From contig BFEA01000856.1 of NCBI GenBank assembly GCA_003427395.1, positions 131,727 through 171,210 on the forward strand: DNA of 39,484 nucleotides, in the 5' to 3' direction. The number at the start of each line of letters is the position of its first letter. Position 1 is the stretch's first letter. Source of the DNA: Chara braunii. Its lineage: Eukaryota; Streptophyta; Charophyceae; Charales; Characeae. The notes under the pieces are model-generated. The model had not been told where the DNA came from and did no database searches. It was given only the letters and a program-made list of their open reading frames with translations. The position numbers and the translations under genes are program-made. Positions 38,176 to 39,484 of the stretch are shown here, piece after piece.

Positions 38176-38479
38176 TATCAAAGTCGACATAGAATTTTGA
38201 AAGAATTTTGAAATTTTAAGATCCCGGGGCTAAGAAGAATTTAATCTACCGAGAAAAATGCTAAAAAACTTCAAAATAAGCAAAATTCAGAAAACAACTC
38301 AGAGGCCCCCCCCTTAGTCCTTTTTACCTCACTCCGGCAAGACTTACTGCAGCAGAGTCACCGTCTTCACTGCTGCTGTACCCTATTTTCATCCTACGAG
38401 CTTGCCCCCTCACTAGTAGGACGCTTCATATCCAACCGTCTACTCATCCCACTCAACCTCTTTTTTAGAGAAATAGCCT
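38176..38479. other. Unassigned AT-rich sequence
   Basis: May be more of the third LINE fragment's 3' UTR. No gene or repeat is recognised. Confidence 0.4.
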
Positions 38480-39400
38480 CACAGAACATTCCTGCCCCCA
38501 TCATCAAAGGGAAGAAGCGCGGACTGATCCAGATAGAGTTAGCGGTCAGTGGCCGGTACCCGCCGAAATTTCAGCGCCAATCACATCCACCACCAACTTT
38601 CTTCATCTCGATCACCTCTATCCTACCCAACTCTGTCCTCGTGAAGAACTTCTCAGAGTCTCTTCTCCGCGGGGGCCGAGCCCCATCATCACCCTGACAT
38701 TCTTTGCCCCCACAAGAATCCCAGTCTCCATCCTCAAGGTGGTGAACTAGCACTACCCAACGCCAATCGCGCCTGAGCTCACTCTCATCAGCCAGTACCC
38801 ATCAGACAGCTTAAACTACCCGACGCCAATCGCATCTGATAAGAGGCCCTTCTAGCCGGTACCAATCAAGCAGCTCATTTCCTCGCCCTCTCCGTCCTTG
38901 TGAAGAATCATTTGATGCCCCTGGCCGCTTACTTCAAAGCAGGTCCCCAAAAGCTCCATAAGATGCTCCGCTAGTTTTTTTAATGGGAAGAAATTGAGAT
39001 GTCGGAGCCATTACCCGGCCTTGGCTACAAACGACTTCTGATGAAAAATAGAACAAAAATAGAAAACCAGCAAACCTTGAAACAGACGACCTGAAAATCC
39101 TGCCTCCATCATCGAAGGGAAGGACTTTATTCGCCTTCCCAACTCCGTCCCCGTAAGGAGCCTAGAGACTAGCTTATCTCAGCAGGGGGCAGACACCATC
39201 ATCACCCTGAAATTCCTTGCCCCCACAAGAATTCTAGTCTCCGTCCTCAAGGAGGTGAACAACACTGCCCAACGCCAATCGCGCTAAAGCTCGCCCTCAA
39301 CCGCTGGTACCCATTGGACAACCTAATTACCCAACGCCAATCGCATCTGTTAAGGGCTCCCCCTAGCCGGCACCCGTTGAACATGCCACGGCCAAATCAA
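38480..39400. repeat. Degenerate about 60-bp minisatellite in a larger duplication
   Basis: The phrase ACGCCAATCGC recurs at about 38759, 38819, 39271 and 39332 (weaker at 38572). Each repeat is paired with a GCCGGTACC-like phrase. A larger direct repeat, about 513 bases apart, contains CCATCATCACCCTGA, TTGCCCCCACAAGAAT and CCTCAAGG.GGTGAAC (about 38688-38748 and 39200-39262). No coding potential is supportable. Confidence 0.75.
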
Positions 39401-39428
39401 CCACAGAGAAGGGGTTTTGGTCATCCCC

Positions 39429-39432
<4 letters not shown>

Positions 39433-39484
<52 letters not shown>
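39433..39484. repeat. (TC)n microsatellite at window end
   Basis: Pure TC dinucleotide for 52 bases up to the last base of the window, so its true length is unknown. Confidence 0.98.

Overview
This is a transposon-rich stretch of a eukaryotic nuclear genome; I see no convincing host gene, rRNA or tRNA. Three things suggest a plant-type (streptophyte) genome, possibly a charophyte alga or basal land plant: the LTR element is primed by a plant-type initiator tRNA-Met site, its LTRs are over 2.3 kb, and plant-style LINE, hAT-like and Tourist-like elements are layered together. The species is not identifiable from the sequence. Almost every coding region is a decayed transposon protein.

Layout. 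1-2110: flank with an inverted pair of LINE-tail fragments and a dispersed repeat. 2111-17937: a Ty3/gypsy LTR retrotransposon on the minus strand. Its 5' LTR is 15582-17937 and its 3' LTR is 2111-4464. Reading right to left it holds gag, zinc knuckle/protease, reverse transcriptase (RT), RNase H, a PHD-like finger, integrase and two extra ORFs. A 2.6-kb non-autonomous DNA transposon (9251-11855, 8-bp target duplication) splits RT from RNase H. A perfect back-to-back Tn5/Nextera mosaic end at 6021-6058 is a library artefact inside the last ORF. 17938-19582: flank, including one copy of a 135-bp conserved palindrome.

19583-31978: a very long LINE (LINE-A, plus strand) with a perfect 17-bp target-site duplication. 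It has a 3.2-kb pyrimidine/purine-skewed 5' region with tandem repeats, ORF1 with a zinc knuckle, ORF2 (endonuclease, RT, zf-RVT, long tail), a 3' UTR with four stem-loops, and poly(A). A second member of the 8-bp-TSD DNA transposon family (28515-29539) sits in its ORF2, and a 326-bp duplication abuts a single N. 31979-33224: the continuation of the element LINE-A landed in, a second palindrome copy, a hAT-like element (32376-32722) and a 21-bp triplet repeat.

33225 to about 37700: LINE-B, a diverged relative on the minus strand. Its upstream part is interrupted or bounded by a Tourist-like MITE (37030-37449). 38082-38175 is a third LINE 3' tail. 38480-39400 is a degenerate minisatellite and the window ends in (TC)n.

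The most interesting items are: a stem-loop repeated in the LINE 3' tails with compensatory changes in its stem; a PHD-like finger inside the gypsy pol; the CTATG...CATAG transposon family with TTCAACG subterminal repeats and a conserved hairpin; and TGA codons at the same conserved tryptophan positions in two diverged LINEs, and at one in the gypsy integrase. Decay by C-to-T/G-to-A change is the simplest reading of the last point.
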